A DNA stretch of 5,552 bases from NCBI GenBank assembly GCA_025936595.1, contig JAICTB010000159.1, forward strand, positions 1 through 5,552, given 5' to 3'. This DNA comes from Thermoleophilia bacterium (GTDB lineage Bacteria > Actinomycetota > Thermoleophilia > Gaiellales > Gaiellaceae). Positions 5,532 through 5,552 of this stretch are shown here, piece by piece (position 1 is the first letter of the stretch; each line of letters opens with the position of its first letter). Below the pieces are notes generated by a model. It was not told the DNA's origin and did not search any database. It saw only the letters and a list, made by a program, of their open reading frames with translations. Both the position numbers and the translations under genes were made by a program.

Positions 5532-5552
5532 AGCGCCGGCCAAGCCGGCGCC
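5525..5552. repeat. Dispersed palindromic repeat, copy 2 (before livF, reaches window edge)
   Basis: Same layout as copy 1: CCGCTCC flank, then GCGCCGGC (5533-5540) and GCCGGCGC (5544-5551) around a 3-base loop, a perfect 8-bp stem. It differs from copy 1 at four positions. On the minus strand its flank reads GGAGCGG, whose GGAG serves as the likely ribosome binding site of the livF-like gene. The outer end may continue beyond the window. Confidence 0.6.

Noticed and set aside
1..5552. CRISPR arrays, tRNA or rRNA genes, insertion sequences
   Set aside because: No regularly spaced repeats, no tRNA cloverleaf or rRNA-like stretch and no transposase were seen; coding sequence fills almost the whole window.

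Overview
The window is G+C-rich DNA in which every supportable gene lies on the minus strand, packed as one convergently read block with no visible promoter or terminator. GTG and TTG starts, strong GGAGG-type ribosome binding sites, GCG/GTC/CTC-dominated codons and the closest remembered homologues suggest a high-GC Gram-positive, most likely an actinobacterium (possibly of the Thermoleophilia type). The taxonomy is inference only.

Read in the direction of transcription (high to low coordinates), the layout is: livF-like ATPase (5522-4800), livH-like permease (4803-3919), livM-like permease (3922-2867), an NAD(P)-dependent aldehyde dehydrogenase of the vanillin/benzaldehyde dehydrogenase type (2863-1397), the alpha subunit of a class I CoA-transferase (1394-546), a 91-base gap, and the beta subunit of the same enzyme (454 to the window edge, cut off after 151 codons). 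The first five genes are joined by 4-base GTGA overlaps or gaps of 2-3 bases, so they look like one operon. The partner ATPase (LivG) and the periplasmic/lipoprotein binding protein are not in the window. They may lie upstream of 5552.

Together the genes suggest an uptake-and-activate unit. An ABC importer of the branched-chain amino acid/hydrophobic compound family (HAAT) brings in an organic acid or aromatic compound, an aldehyde dehydrogenase makes a carboxylate, and a glutaconate/3-oxoacid-type CoA-transferase makes the CoA thioester. The substrate cannot be read from the sequence.

The most unusual structure is non-coding. A 28-base palindromic element occurs twice (24 of 28 bases identical): once in the gap between the two CoA-transferase subunits and once directly before livF. 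In both places its edge supplies a GGAG just upstream of a possible start codon. Next to the first copy is a separate perfect 9-bp hairpin that holds the beta-subunit Shine-Dalgarno in its loop and its GTG start in its stem.
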